Below, piece after piece: positions 1-6,182 of a DNA stretch of 6,182 nucleotides (position 1 is its first letter; each line of letters opens with the position of its first letter). This DNA is from Lachnospiraceae bacterium (lineage in GTDB: Bacteria; Bacillota; Clostridia; Lachnospirales; Lachnospiraceae): assembly GCA_015057205.1 (NCBI GenBank), contig SVEW01000075.1:1-6182 (forward strand). Direction: 5' to 3'. The translations under genes were made by a program, and so were the position numbers. The notes under the pieces were generated by a model. That model was given only the letters and a program-made list of their open reading frames with translations. It did no database searches and had not been told where the DNA came from.

Positions 1-687
1 ACGCACGAGGAATACGTTGCAAGTGGTGCAAGCGAAAAAGGACTCGATATCGTATTGTTCGACTATGCATTGAACATGACAGAGTATGAAGTTGACATTG
101 AGAAAAAACCGGAAGCAGCAAATACCACAATTAAGAGTGTTGAGAATACTGCAAATGGCGAAATGACTGTTACCATCAATGAGTCCAAAGGAGCTACCGG
201 ATACGTTGTATTGCGTGCAACCAAGGCAAATGGTAAATATACAAAAGTTGGCGATGTAAAAGAGCCTGTATTTGTAGACAAAAAAGCAACTACAATGAAA
301 ACAACTTACTTTTATAAGGTTCAACCATATGCCGATGGTAAATACAGAGGTGAGATGATGCATGTGGAGGCGGAACTTTCACCGGAAGTATCCTGTAAAG
401 CATTAACACCTGCACAGGTAACAGGCTTAAAGGTAGCTAAGAATAACAAGACTATTTACAATCTGACCTGGAAACAGGTAACGAAAGCGGATGGATACGA
501 AGTGTACAAATCCGTTGATGGAGAAGAATTTGAGCTCTATCAGACACTTGGAAATAAACTTTCCACTAAGACAGAGGCACTTGAAAAGGGCAAAACCTAT
601 ACCTTCAAGGTACGTGGTTTTGTAAAAAATGGACAGGAAAAAGTCTATGGAGAATTTTCTCAGGAAAAGAGTGTTACTGTGAAATAG
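1..687 (+). CDS. Lactocepin-like S8 protease A, C-terminal fragment (5' end outside window)
   Basis: The reading frame is open from base 1 to a TAG at 685-687, giving 228 residues that begin T-H-E-E-Y; no start codon is needed because the gene enters from the left edge. Alignment by eye to the complete neighbour (1063-5148) shows what this is. Residues 1-30 match the end of that protein's Ig-like module (DIVLFDYALN against GVIVYDHAFN). They are followed by a fibronectin-III-like module (about residues 35-125) and a second one (about 135-228), both ending in the same ...EFS...TVK pattern. The catalytic domain is not in the window, so protease identity is inferred from the paralogue. There is no LPXTG motif, hydrophobic anchor or positively charged tail after the last module, so the protein would not be sortase-anchored. 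A strong terminator follows 16 bases after the stop. Alternative reading: a separate Fn3 protein, less likely because the frame continues to the edge in homologous sequence. Confidence 0.85.
   Translation, partial: THEEYVASGASEKGLDIVLFDYALNMTEYEVDIEKKPEAANTTIKSVENTANGEMTVTINESKGATGYVVLRATKANGKYTKVGDVKEPVFVDKKATTMKTTYFYKVQPYADGKYRGEMMHVEAELSPEVSCKALTPAQVTGLKVAKNNKTIYNLTWKQVTKADGYEVYKSVDGEEFELYQTLGNKLSTKTEALEKGKTYTFKVRGFVKNGQEKVYGEFSQEKSVTVK
103..375 (+). repeat. Fn3-like module, copy shared with 4570-4842
   Basis: This 273-bp coding segment aligns without any gap to 4570-4842 (constant offset 4467). By my count 77 of 91 encoded residues are identical, while many codons differ at the third position. 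The segment encodes a penultimate Fn3-like module beginning K-K-P-E-A-A-N and ending H-V-E-A-E. The pattern points to an old duplication held by purifying selection and not a recent copy. Confidence 0.8.
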
Positions 688-703
688 TCATCAAAGCATG
701 ATT

Positions 704-735
704 GGGAAGACCCTGCAAGAGGGTCTTCCCTTTTT
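704..735 (+). terminator. Intrinsic terminator of protease A
   Basis: Arms GGGAAGACCC (704-713) and GGGTCTTCCC (721-730) pair perfectly over 10 bp around a 7-base loop, and the stem runs straight into TTTTT (731-735). It sits 16 bases past the stop of protease A, as expected for a rho-independent terminator, and isolates A from B transcriptionally. Confidence 0.93.
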
Positions 736-866
736 GACAAAATTTTACAAATTAGCAGATTAGATTCATAAAGTATCATTTTGGGAAACAAATTTTTGAA
801 AAAGTTTCCTGAGAGGATACTTTTTGTATTTTAAAGTTTTTTTTGCACAATTTGACAAATTAGGGG
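736..866. other. A/T-rich intergenic stretch with no gene
   Basis: This is the first part of the 375-bp gap between proteases A and B. I see no ORF with an RBS, no tRNA-like or rRNA-like sequence and no recognisable riboswitch core. It holds the imperfect hairpin at 770-823, a run of eight T (837-844) and two related 16-base segments (743-758 and 851-866, 13 of 16 identical, sharing ACAAATTAG). TTGACA also occurs at 734-739 and 852-857, but the first lacks a well-spaced -10 box. Confidence 0.6.
770..823 (+). other. Long imperfect hairpin, possible second terminator or regulatory stem
   Basis: Arms 770-789 and 804-823 can pair over 20 positions: AAAGTATC with GATACTTT at the base (8 bp), one A/G mismatch (778/815), a short U-rich section with G-U pairs, then GGGAAAC with GTTTCCT (7 pairs, one G-U). 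The loop is 14 bases, 790-803. The 3' arm continues into a T-rich stretch ending in eight T (837-844). It could be a back-up terminator for protease A, or a stem with another role. It lies upstream of the candidate promoter of B, so it is probably not in B's leader. Confidence 0.5.
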
Positions 867-895
867 TTGACCTTGAATAGTCAGAATGTTAAGAT
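867..895 (+). promoter_or_regulatory. Candidate sigma-A promoter for protease B
   Basis: TTGACC (867-872, 5 of 6 to the -35 consensus) and TAAGAT (890-895, 4 of 6 to the -10 consensus) are separated by 17 bases. Transcription would start near 902, leaving a leader of about 160 bases before the ATG at 1063. An overlapping alternative is TTGACA (852-857) with AATAGT (876-881) at 18-base spacing. Such matches are common in A/T-rich DNA, so this is a candidate only. Confidence 0.4.
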
Positions 896-995
896 TTGAT
901 TACGTTGATGTGGAAATAATGTAAAAACGGTTAGGAGACTGTGCGAAGCATTAGGGACGGAATTTTAAGGTAGTACAAAGTCAACAGCGGGAAGA

Positions 996-1026
996 ATATA
1001 AAACGTATCCCACATACGTTTTGTAT
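996..1026 (+). promoter_or_regulatory. Leader dyad/hairpin upstream of protease B
   Basis: ATATAAAACGTAT (996-1008) and ATACGTTTTGTAT (1014-1026) pair over 13 positions with a single G-U (999/1023), around the 5-base loop CCCAC. The 3' arm ends 24 bases before the RBS. No U-run follows, so it is not a terminator. A related dyad occurs at 5229-5259 ahead of protease C. It could be a repressor or activator site on DNA, or an RNA stem in the 5' leader; its 5' arm also contains TATAAA (997-1002), a -10-like hexamer without a clear -35 partner. Confidence 0.65.
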
Positions 1027-1050
1027 AAAAAAGTTCTACGGAACAAAGTG

Positions 1051-1056
1051 AGGAGG
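1051..1056 (+). promoter_or_regulatory. Ribosome binding site of protease B
   Basis: AGGAGG lies 6 bases before the ATG at 1063. It fixes the start there and rules out the in-frame TTG at 1021, which has no RBS and would put 14 charged residues before the signal peptide. Confidence 0.93.
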
Positions 1057-1062
1057 AACAAA

Positions 1063-4000
1063 ATGAAGAGAAAGAAACTGTTGTCAGTGCTTTTATCGAC
1101 TGCGATGGTTGCGACCATGGCACCGATGAACGTAGCAGCAAACAATGATGACGCAAAGAGAAGAGAGAATCTCGACGTTATCAAGCTCGAAGAAGCAAAG
1201 AAAGACCTGGAAAGAATTCCAGAGGGGGCACAGGATACGGCAGAAAGTGCAACCAACATCAGACCAAACGAAATGGTTACGGTCATTATTGATTATGACA
1301 AAGCGCCGGTTTTAGAGAAGGTAGAAGAACCGGGTGAGTATGACAACTACAAAGAGTTGGTACAGGACAATAAGACGGAAGTAGCGGCAGTAGAGAAGTC
1401 CGTTGAAAACGTAACCGACAAAATTGAAGCCGTTGTAAAACCAAACAATAAAGGTGAAAAACCTGAGACATTGTATACGTATACCGTAGCATTTTCCGGA
1501 AGTGCTATGAAGGTTGCATATAAAGATATCAAAAAGATTAAGAATGTACCGGGTGTTAACGAAGTATATCTTTCCCAGAGATATTCCATTCCGGAGCTTC
1601 AGGAAGTGAAAGATACACCAAACATGATGACGAGCCGTGACATGATGCATGTTACTGAGATTCAGGAAAATACGGAGTACAAAGGAACCGGTACTTTGGT
1701 AGCAGTTCTTGATACCGGTGTTGCATATGAACATGATGCTTTTGCTGAAAGACCAACCGGATTGGCTTTGGGTAAAAGAGGTATCAACGATACGATTAAT
1801 AAGTTTGACTTAACTGCAGAATCCAATTATGCAACGAATACAAGTTCTACAGTTAAGACCTTAAATGCTACCGGAAAGAACAAATCTGCAGAAGAGATTT
1901 TGGCAGGAGATGATAACGGTAACGTATATAAGAGTGACAAAGTTCCTTTTGGATATGATTACTCCAACCACGATACCAACCCAACTCCAAAGAACGAGAA
2001 CAACCATGGTACTCATGTAGCCGGCACCGTAGCTGGTAACTCTGAGGTAATCCAAGGTGTTGCTCCAGACGCACAGATTGCAGCCATGAAAGTATTCCGT
2101 GATGACGGATATGCTTATCAGGAAGAATTAATGGCAGCGTTACAGGACTGCGTTATCATTGGCGTAGATTCCGTAAACATGAGTCTGGGTTCTTGTGCAG
2201 GATTCACCAAAGTAGAGAACCAGGAATTACAGACAGCTTATGAAAATGTGGGAAAAGCTGGCATTAACTTGAATATCTCCGCTGGTAACAACTATACCAG
2301 TGCTTATGGAAGCAATTATGGAAACTATACTTTAGCAAGCAATCCGGACGAAGGCGTTGTTGGTTCTCCATCTACCTTGGAGCCAGCTTTATCCGTAGCT
2401 TCTGTTGAAAATACCAATTTAGGACCTGCAGCATATATCCAGATCGGTGAAGATGAGAATGCAAGATTCGGCTTCAGCGACAACGGAACCAAAGTAGGTA
2501 TGGGCTTTGATACCTTGAAAGCCGGAACTTACGAAGTTGTTGACTGCGGATTTGGTAATCCGGAAGACTTTAAGAAATCTGAAGTTGAAAAGAAAGATGA
2601 AAATGGCGAGACCGTTGTTGATGAAGACGGAAATCCGGTGATGGAGGAAGTTTACGACGTAGCCGGTAAAATCGCGTTGGTATCCAGAGGACAGATTTCC
2701 TTTGGCGATAAGGACAAAAACGCATATGATGCAGGCGCAATCGCTGTTATCGTATACAACAACCAGGCAGGATCTATCGGAATGAGCATCCCAACCTTTT
2801 ACATCCCTGCTATCTCCATCCTTCAGGCGGAAGGACAGCAGATTCTTGATAGTATGGAAGATGGTGTTGGAACCATTAGCTATGATCCGGATGCAAAGTA
2901 TAACTTACCAAACCCGGAAGCTAACATGATGTCTGATTTCTCCTCTTGGGGAACCACACCGGATTTGGGATTCAAACCGGAAATTACCGCTCCTGGTGGA
3001 AACATCTGGTCTGCATACTATGTAGAAGATGGTAAGAGTATATATGGAAACATGAGTGGTACATCTATGGCTTGTCCACATATGGCAGGTGCAGCAGCTG
3101 TTATGAAACAGTTCATTAGTAAAGAGCTTGCTAAGAATTCAACTGCACAGGAAAAGAGACAGTTAATCAATGCATTAGAGATGTCTACTGCAACGCCTGT
3201 AGAAGACGAACAAAATGGAACCTTCTACTCCCCACGTAAACAGGGAGCAGGTCTTGTAAATCTGTGGGCAGCAACCAATACACCGGCGTACCTTTCTGTT
3301 GAAGGAAGTGAAAGACCGGAAGTAGCTATGGGCTGGAATGAAGAAGGCGAATATAGCTATACCGTAACCGTTAATAGATTCAGCGAGTCCGATGATGAAC
3401 TTGTATATGATGTAAATACAACCGTTATGACTGAGGCTGTTGAAGAAGCAGCTGGTGCAAAAGTGGCAGCTCAGTATGATATGGATATTACCGATGCGGT
3501 AGAAGTTACATACAAAGGACTAAACGAAGAAAATCAGATTGTTGTGCCGGAAGGCGAGTTTACAGCATCCTTTACAGTAACCTTGAAAGTGGACAAAGAT
3601 GCAGAATTGCTGGCAGATGTAAGAGAAGCATTTACCAACGGATTCTTCGTAGAAGGATTTACACAGCTTAAAGGTGTAACAGATACAGAAGATGTAGTTG
3701 CACAGGATTTGAGTGTTCCATTCATGGGATTCTGCGGAAACTGGGCTAAACTTCCAATGTTTGATAAGACTACATTCGAAGGAAATGCAACCTTTAACGA
3801 TGGTAACCGTCTTGTAAGTGAGTATAATGCAAATGGAAGAACTTATTCATATCCGATTGGATTAAATTACTTCAAAGCACTTATTTTAGACCAAACAGAA
3901 TATGATGAGGATTACGGATACCTTTCCAATATTTCCGCAACCGGAACATTGGATAACTGTTATCCAAATACTTACTTATTACGTGGTGCTGCAAAACTTG

Positions 4001-5148
4001 ATTACAGAGTAGAAAATGAAGCAGGCGAAGTTGTGGCTGAGTTCCACAATGAGAATGTAAGAAAAACTTACATGAACATGAGCGCAGGTCAGTTGATGAT
4101 TGCTGAGAACTTTGTTGACGACTTCCCAATTGTTGAAAATACTGTAAAAGAGCCATTGGCTGAAGGAAGTTACAAATTCATCTTATCTGCTTTGCCGGCA
4201 GGTGTAGAAGATACCGAAGAGAATCGTCAGGAACAGGTATTTAACTTCAAAGTTGATAACACTGCTCCACAGATGAATCTTGAAAATACAAGTATCTTTG
4301 TAGATGATGATGGAAACGTAATGTTAGAACTTGATGCAAGTGATAATGGTGCACTTGCAGGTGTTGAAATTGACGTAAACTATGGCGGACGTTGGGCACA
4401 GCTTGGTGCAGTAGCCTTTACTAAAGAGGTTGGAAACCATGTTCATACAATTATCGACCTTGGTATGACCAAACAGCAGTTTGAAGAGTATGGTTTCAAG
4501 CAGGATCAGATCGGTGTAATCGTATACGACCATGCATTTAATGGTGCTGATATTGATGTTGCACTTGACAAGAAACCGGAAGCTGCAAATACTACGATTG
4601 CAAGCGTTGAAAATACCAAGAATGGTGAAATGACTGTAACCATTAACGAATCCAAGGGTGCTACCGGATACAAAGTATTCCGTGCAACCAAGGCAAACGG
4701 CAAATATACACAGGTAGCTGACATCCACGAAACTGTATTTGTAGATAAGAAAGCTACTACAATGAAGACAACATATTTCTACAAGGTTCAGCCATACGCT
4801 GATGGAACTTATAGAAAGAAAGATTTACATGTTGAGGCAGAAATGTCTCCGGCAGTTTCTGCAAAAGCGTTGATTCCTGGAAAGGCATCCGGCGTTAAGA
4901 TTACAAAAATTTTGAAACTTTGTGGAGTAACATGGAAACAGGTTACCAAAGCTGATGGATACGAAGTATACCGTGCAAAAGACGGTGGAGAATTCGAATT
5001 AGTAAAAACCACAGGAAATGTTCTTTCCATTAAAGTTGACTGGCTTGGAAAAGGTAAATACCAGTATAAGGTACGTGCTTTTGTAAAAGACGGTGGAAAG
5101 AAATATTTCGGAGAGTTCTCAGATATTAAGACAACTACAGTTAAATAA
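1063..5148 (+). CDS. Secreted lactocepin-like subtilisin-family serine protease B (complete)
   Basis: 1361 residues. Residues 1-26 form a Sec signal peptide: K/R-rich start, hydrophobic core, likely cleavage after V-A-A26. An I9-like propeptide follows (about 69-174, VTVIIDY to YLSQRY). The S8 domain (about 208-735) shows the whole triad: Asp217 in VAVLDTGV, His315 in NNHGTHVAGT, Ser668 in GTSMACPH, with Asn409 of ISAGN as the likely oxyanion residue. A PA domain is inserted at about 455-610 (GKIALVSRG...AIAVIVYNN). NPDEGVVGSP and VPFMGFCGNW resemble C5a-peptidase/lactocepin motifs. C-terminal to the protease are a C5a-type Fn3 domain (about 743-870), further beta-rich sequence, an Ig-like module opening at DNTAP (about 1065-1165) and two Fn3-like modules (1172-1266, 1272-1361). 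The predicted role is extracellular endoproteolysis of protein or peptide substrates; the substrate cannot be read from sequence. There is no LPXTG or membrane anchor, so it is released or held non-covalently. I assign no gene symbol because family members differ in specificity. Confidence 0.95.
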   Translation: MKRKKLLSVLLSTAMVATMAPMNVAANNDDAKRRENLDVIKLEEAKKDLERIPEGAQDTAESATNIRPNEMVTVIIDYDKAPVLEKVEEPGEYDNYKELVQDNKTEVAAVEKSVENVTDKIEAVVKPNNKGEKPETLYTYTVAFSGSAMKVAYKDIKKIKNVPGVNEVYLSQRYSIPELQEVKDTPNMMTSRDMMHVTEIQENTEYKGTGTLVAVLDTGVAYEHDAFAERPTGLALGKRGINDTINKFDLTAESNYATNTSSTVKTLNATGKNKSAEEILAGDDNGNVYKSDKVPFGYDYSNHDTNPTPKNENNHGTHVAGTVAGNSEVIQGVAPDAQIAAMKVFRDDGYAYQEELMAALQDCVIIGVDSVNMSLGSCAGFTKVENQELQTAYENVGKAGINLNISAGNNYTSAYGSNYGNYTLASNPDEGVVGSPSTLEPALSVASVENTNLGPAAYIQIGEDENARFGFSDNGTKVGMGFDTLKAGTYEVVDCGFGNPEDFKKSEVEKKDENGETVVDEDGNPVMEEVYDVAGKIALVSRGQISFGDKDKNAYDAGAIAVIVYNNQAGSIGMSIPTFYIPAISILQAEGQQILDSMEDGVGTISYDPDAKYNLPNPEANMMSDFSSWGTTPDLGFKPEITAPGGNIWSAYYVEDGKSIYGNMSGTSMACPHMAGAAAVMKQFISKELAKNSTAQEKRQLINALEMSTATPVEDEQNGTFYSPRKQGAGLVNLWAATNTPAYLSVEGSERPEVAMGWNEEGEYSYTVTVNRFSESDDELVYDVNTTVMTEAVEEAAGAKVAAQYDMDITDAVEVTYKGLNEENQIVVPEGEFTASFTVTLKVDKDAELLADVREAFTNGFFVEGFTQLKGVTDTEDVVAQDLSVPFMGFCGNWAKLPMFDKTTFEGNATFNDGNRLVSEYNANGRTYSYPIGLNYFKALILDQTEYDEDYGYLSNISATGTLDNCYPNTYLLRGAAKLDYRVENEAGEVVAEFHNENVRKTYMNMSAGQLMIAENFVDDFPIVENTVKEPLAEGSYKFILSALPAGVEDTEENRQEQVFNFKVDNTAPQMNLENTSIFVDDDGNVMLELDASDNGALAGVEIDVNYGGRWAQLGAVAFTKEVGNHVHTIIDLGMTKQQFEEYGFKQDQIGVIVYDHAFNGADIDVALDKKPEAANTTIASVENTKNGEMTVTINESKGATGYKVFRATKANGKYTQVADIHETVFVDKKATTMKTTYFYKVQPYADGTYRKKDLHVEAEMSPAVSAKALIPGKASGVKITKILKLCGVTWKQVTKADGYEVYRAKDGGEFELVKTTGNVLSIKVDWLGKGKYQYKVRAFVKDGGKKYFGEFSDIKTTTVK
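4570..4842 (+). repeat. Fn3-like module, copy shared with 103-375
   Basis: This is the penultimate module of protease B, aligned gap-free to the same module of protease A. The 14 amino-acid differences cluster in a few exposed-looking positions and at the end (TYRKKDL here, KYRGEMM in A). The final module after it (to 5145) is much less conserved between A and B: about 58% by eye, with a two-residue length difference. Confidence 0.8.
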
Positions 5149-5171
5149 ACATTTTTGTAAATCTCCAACAG

Positions 5172-5198
5172 GAAAAGGCCCTTAGATAGGGCCTTTTC
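5172..5198 (+). terminator. Terminator-like hairpin after protease B
   Basis: GAAAAGGCCC (5172-5181) pairs perfectly with GGGCCTTTTC (5189-5198) around a 7-base loop, 23 bases past the TAA at 5146-5148. The stem is strong, but what follows is CTAAACCC-like sequence and not a U-run: the only four T lie inside the 3' arm. Termination may therefore be partial, allowing read-through into protease C. Confidence 0.75.
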
Positions 5199-5228
5199 TA
5201 AACCCTGGAAAAAGATTACAACAAAACG

Positions 5229-5259
5229 ATATAAGACGCACCCTACAGGCGTTTTATAT
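5229..5259 (+). promoter_or_regulatory. Leader dyad/hairpin upstream of protease C
   Basis: ATATAAGACGC (5229-5239) and GCGTTTTATAT (5249-5259) pair over 11 positions with one G-U (5235/5253) and a 9-base loop. It corresponds to the dyad at 996-1026: the central 17 bases (5236-5252 against 1003-1019) agree at 12 positions without gaps, and the flanks are ATATAAG/ATATAAA and TTTTATATAAA/TTTTGTATAAA. The 3' arm ends 17 bases before the RBS. I find no convincing -35/-10 pair in the 140-bp gap; TATAAG (5230-5235) is -10-like but has no -35 partner. Confidence 0.6.
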
Positions 5260-5276
5260 AAATATGGCAGTACAAA

Positions 5277-5282
5277 AAGGAG
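5277..5282 (+). promoter_or_regulatory. Ribosome binding site of protease C
   Basis: AAGGAG ends 6 bases before the ATG at 5289, the same spacing as in protease B, and sets the start of the third gene. Confidence 0.9.
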
Positions 5283-5288
5283 AAAGAT

Positions 5289-6182
5289 ATGAGAAAGAGA
5301 ATTTTAGCGTTGTTGCTATCTGCAAGCATGATGCTTTCTCTTGCACCTATGAATGGATATGCGCAGGGAAAAGACGAGCCGGAAAAACTGACGCTGCAGG
5401 ACGTGGTTGATGGAGAAAAGGAAATCAAAAAAGATGCCTTGAGCCACGCGGAATCAGCAGTGGGATTGAAGGACAACGATCTTGTTACTGTAATTGTGGA
5501 CTACGAAGAGGAACCGGTTCTTGAACGAATCGATGCAACGCAGTATGTAGACTACGAAGAGATGGAGGAGAAGAATCAGGGGGAGATTGCTTCTATTCAG
5601 GATCAGGTAGATAAGGTAACAGATACCATTGAGAGTGTTGTCAAGGCGAAGAAAAAATCCCATAAACCGGAACTTTTGTATACGTATTCGGTAACGTTTA
5701 CCGGATGTGCAATGCAGGTTCAGTACGGTGACATCGCGAAAATTAAAGAAATTGAAGGCGTTAAGGAAGTATATTTGACACAGCGCTATGAGGCGCCACA
5801 GACGGTAACACCGAAGGAAACCACCAATATGTTGACAAGTCGTACCATGATTGGGGCGGAGGATTTGCAGAAAAATCCAGACTACGGGTATGAAGGAGAA
5901 GGTACCGTAGTTGCGGTACTTGACACCGGTGTTGCCTATGAGCATGATGCTTTTTCGAAAACTCCGGAAGGACAGCATTTAAATAAGGAAAATGTTGGTG
6001 CATTGCTTAAGGGAGAAGAAAAACTTCAGGCAGTACAGGACTATGAAAAGAAGACCAAAAGTGCCGATAAAGAGTTGGTTGCTACCGGTGAGAATGCTTC
6101 TGCAAGCCAAATTACCAGTGGAAAAGATAATGGTAACGTGTATAAGAGTGACAAAATCCCATTTGCATATGATTACTCAAAC
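5289..6182 (+). CDS. Secreted lactocepin-like subtilisin-family serine protease C, N-terminal part (3' end outside window)
   Basis: 298 codons are open from ATG to the window edge without a stop. Residues 1-25 form a signal peptide (MRKRILALLLSASMM start, likely cleavage after G-Y-A25). A propeptide resembling that of protease B follows (about 63-167, VTVIVDY to YLTQRY). The catalytic domain begins with Asp212 in VVAVLDTGV, followed by AYEHDAF, which is identical in B. A variable segment of about 60 residues leads to NGNVYKSDK and AYDYSN, where the window ends. In B that point is 10 residues short of the catalytic His, so His and Ser are unseen here and activity cannot be judged. If it matches B, roughly 1000 more residues lie downstream. 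Family assignment is firm from collinear similarity to B. It has an extra Cys in the propeptide (FTGCAM, where B has FSGSAM). Expression could be independent or by read-through from B. Confidence 0.93.
   Translation, partial: MRKRILALLLSASMMLSLAPMNGYAQGKDEPEKLTLQDVVDGEKEIKKDALSHAESAVGLKDNDLVTVIVDYEEEPVLERIDATQYVDYEEMEEKNQGEIASIQDQVDKVTDTIESVVKAKKKSHKPELLYTYSVTFTGCAMQVQYGDIAKIKEIEGVKEVYLTQRYEAPQTVTPKETTNMLTSRTMIGAEDLQKNPDYGYEGEGTVVAVLDTGVAYEHDAFSKTPEGQHLNKENVGALLKGEEKLQAVQDYEKKTKSADKELVATGENASASQITSGKDNGNVYKSDKIPFAYDYSN

Noticed and set aside
734..766. TTGACA (734-739) as a promoter with TAGATT (761-766)
   Set aside because: The spacer is 21 bases, too long for a normal sigma-A promoter, and the -35 box overlaps the U-tract of the terminator.
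908..919. Leader peptide ATG-TGG-AAA-TAA
   Set aside because: Only three codons, no RBS, and no following terminator/antiterminator pair that would make it an attenuator.
1021..1062. In-frame TTG at 1021 as start of protease B, adding 14 residues
   Set aside because: It has no RBS, lies in the 3' arm of the leader dyad and would place a highly charged stretch before the signal peptide; ATG 1063 has AGGAGG at 6 bases.
688..1062. Known riboswitch, T-box or CIRCE element in the gap
   Set aside because: I looked for the conserved cores and found none; the dyads present do not match those consensus sequences.
1312..1734. Minus-strand open frame of 140 codons
   Set aside because: Antisense to the propeptide and Asp region of protease B, with low-complexity hydrophobic translation and no start context.
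4324..4728. Minus-strand open frame of 134 codons
   Set aside because: Antisense to the Ig-like and Fn3 modules of protease B; the similar antisense frame at 63-281 opposite the homologous module of A shows it is a shadow of the repeat.
5454..5978. Minus-strand open frame of 174 codons
   Set aside because: It is antisense to the clearly coding protease C frame, has no RBS or family resemblance, and is explained by codon bias of the sense strand.
1..6182. CRISPR array, insertion sequence or tRNA
   Set aside because: No regularly spaced direct repeats, transposase frame, terminal inverted repeats with target duplication, or cloverleaf-like sequence was visible.

Overview
The window shows part of a tandem array of large secreted subtilisin-like serine proteases (peptidase family S8, lactocepin / C5a-peptidase-like) from what looks like a low- to moderate-GC Firmicute. 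A gut or rumen Clostridium relative of the Lachnospiraceae type is my best guess. The basis is AGGAGG-type ribosome binding sites, Gram-positive signal peptides, U-tailed hairpin terminators, A/T-rich gaps and the family architecture. The taxon is inference and no marker gene is present.

Layout, all on the + strand: (1) positions 1-687, the C-terminal end of protease A, whose start lies outside the window; it consists of the end of an Ig-like module plus two fibronectin-III-like modules. A textbook terminator follows at 704-735. (2) positions 688-1062, a 375-bp A/T-rich gap with that terminator, a second long imperfect hairpin (770-823), a candidate sigma-A promoter (867-895) and a dyad/hairpin (996-1026) just ahead of a strong RBS. 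(3) positions 1063-5148, protease B, complete at 1361 residues, with signal peptide, I9-like propeptide, Asp217/His315/Ser668 catalytic triad, PA insert, C5a-type Fn3 domain, Ig-like module and two C-terminal Fn3-like modules. (4) positions 5149-5288, a 140-bp gap with a terminator-like hairpin (5172-5198) and a second copy of the leader dyad (5229-5259). (5) positions 5289-6182, the first 298 codons of protease C, open to the window edge: signal peptide, propeptide and the catalytic Asp block. There is no frameshift or stop in any of the three genes.

The three genes are diverged paralogues. A and B can be compared at their C-termini, B and C at their N-termini. Each gap carries its own terminator-like hairpin, so the genes look like successive monocistronic units, possibly with read-through from B to C. 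The protein products would be exported, mature by loss of the propeptide, and degrade extracellular protein or peptide. None of the visible C-termini has an LPXTG sorting signal, unlike classical lactocepins and C5a peptidases.

The least expected signal is non-coding. The leaders of B and C share a dyad with conserved sequence and position, in which several differences between the copies keep base pairing. It may be a shared operator or a structured 5' leader that co-regulates the array.
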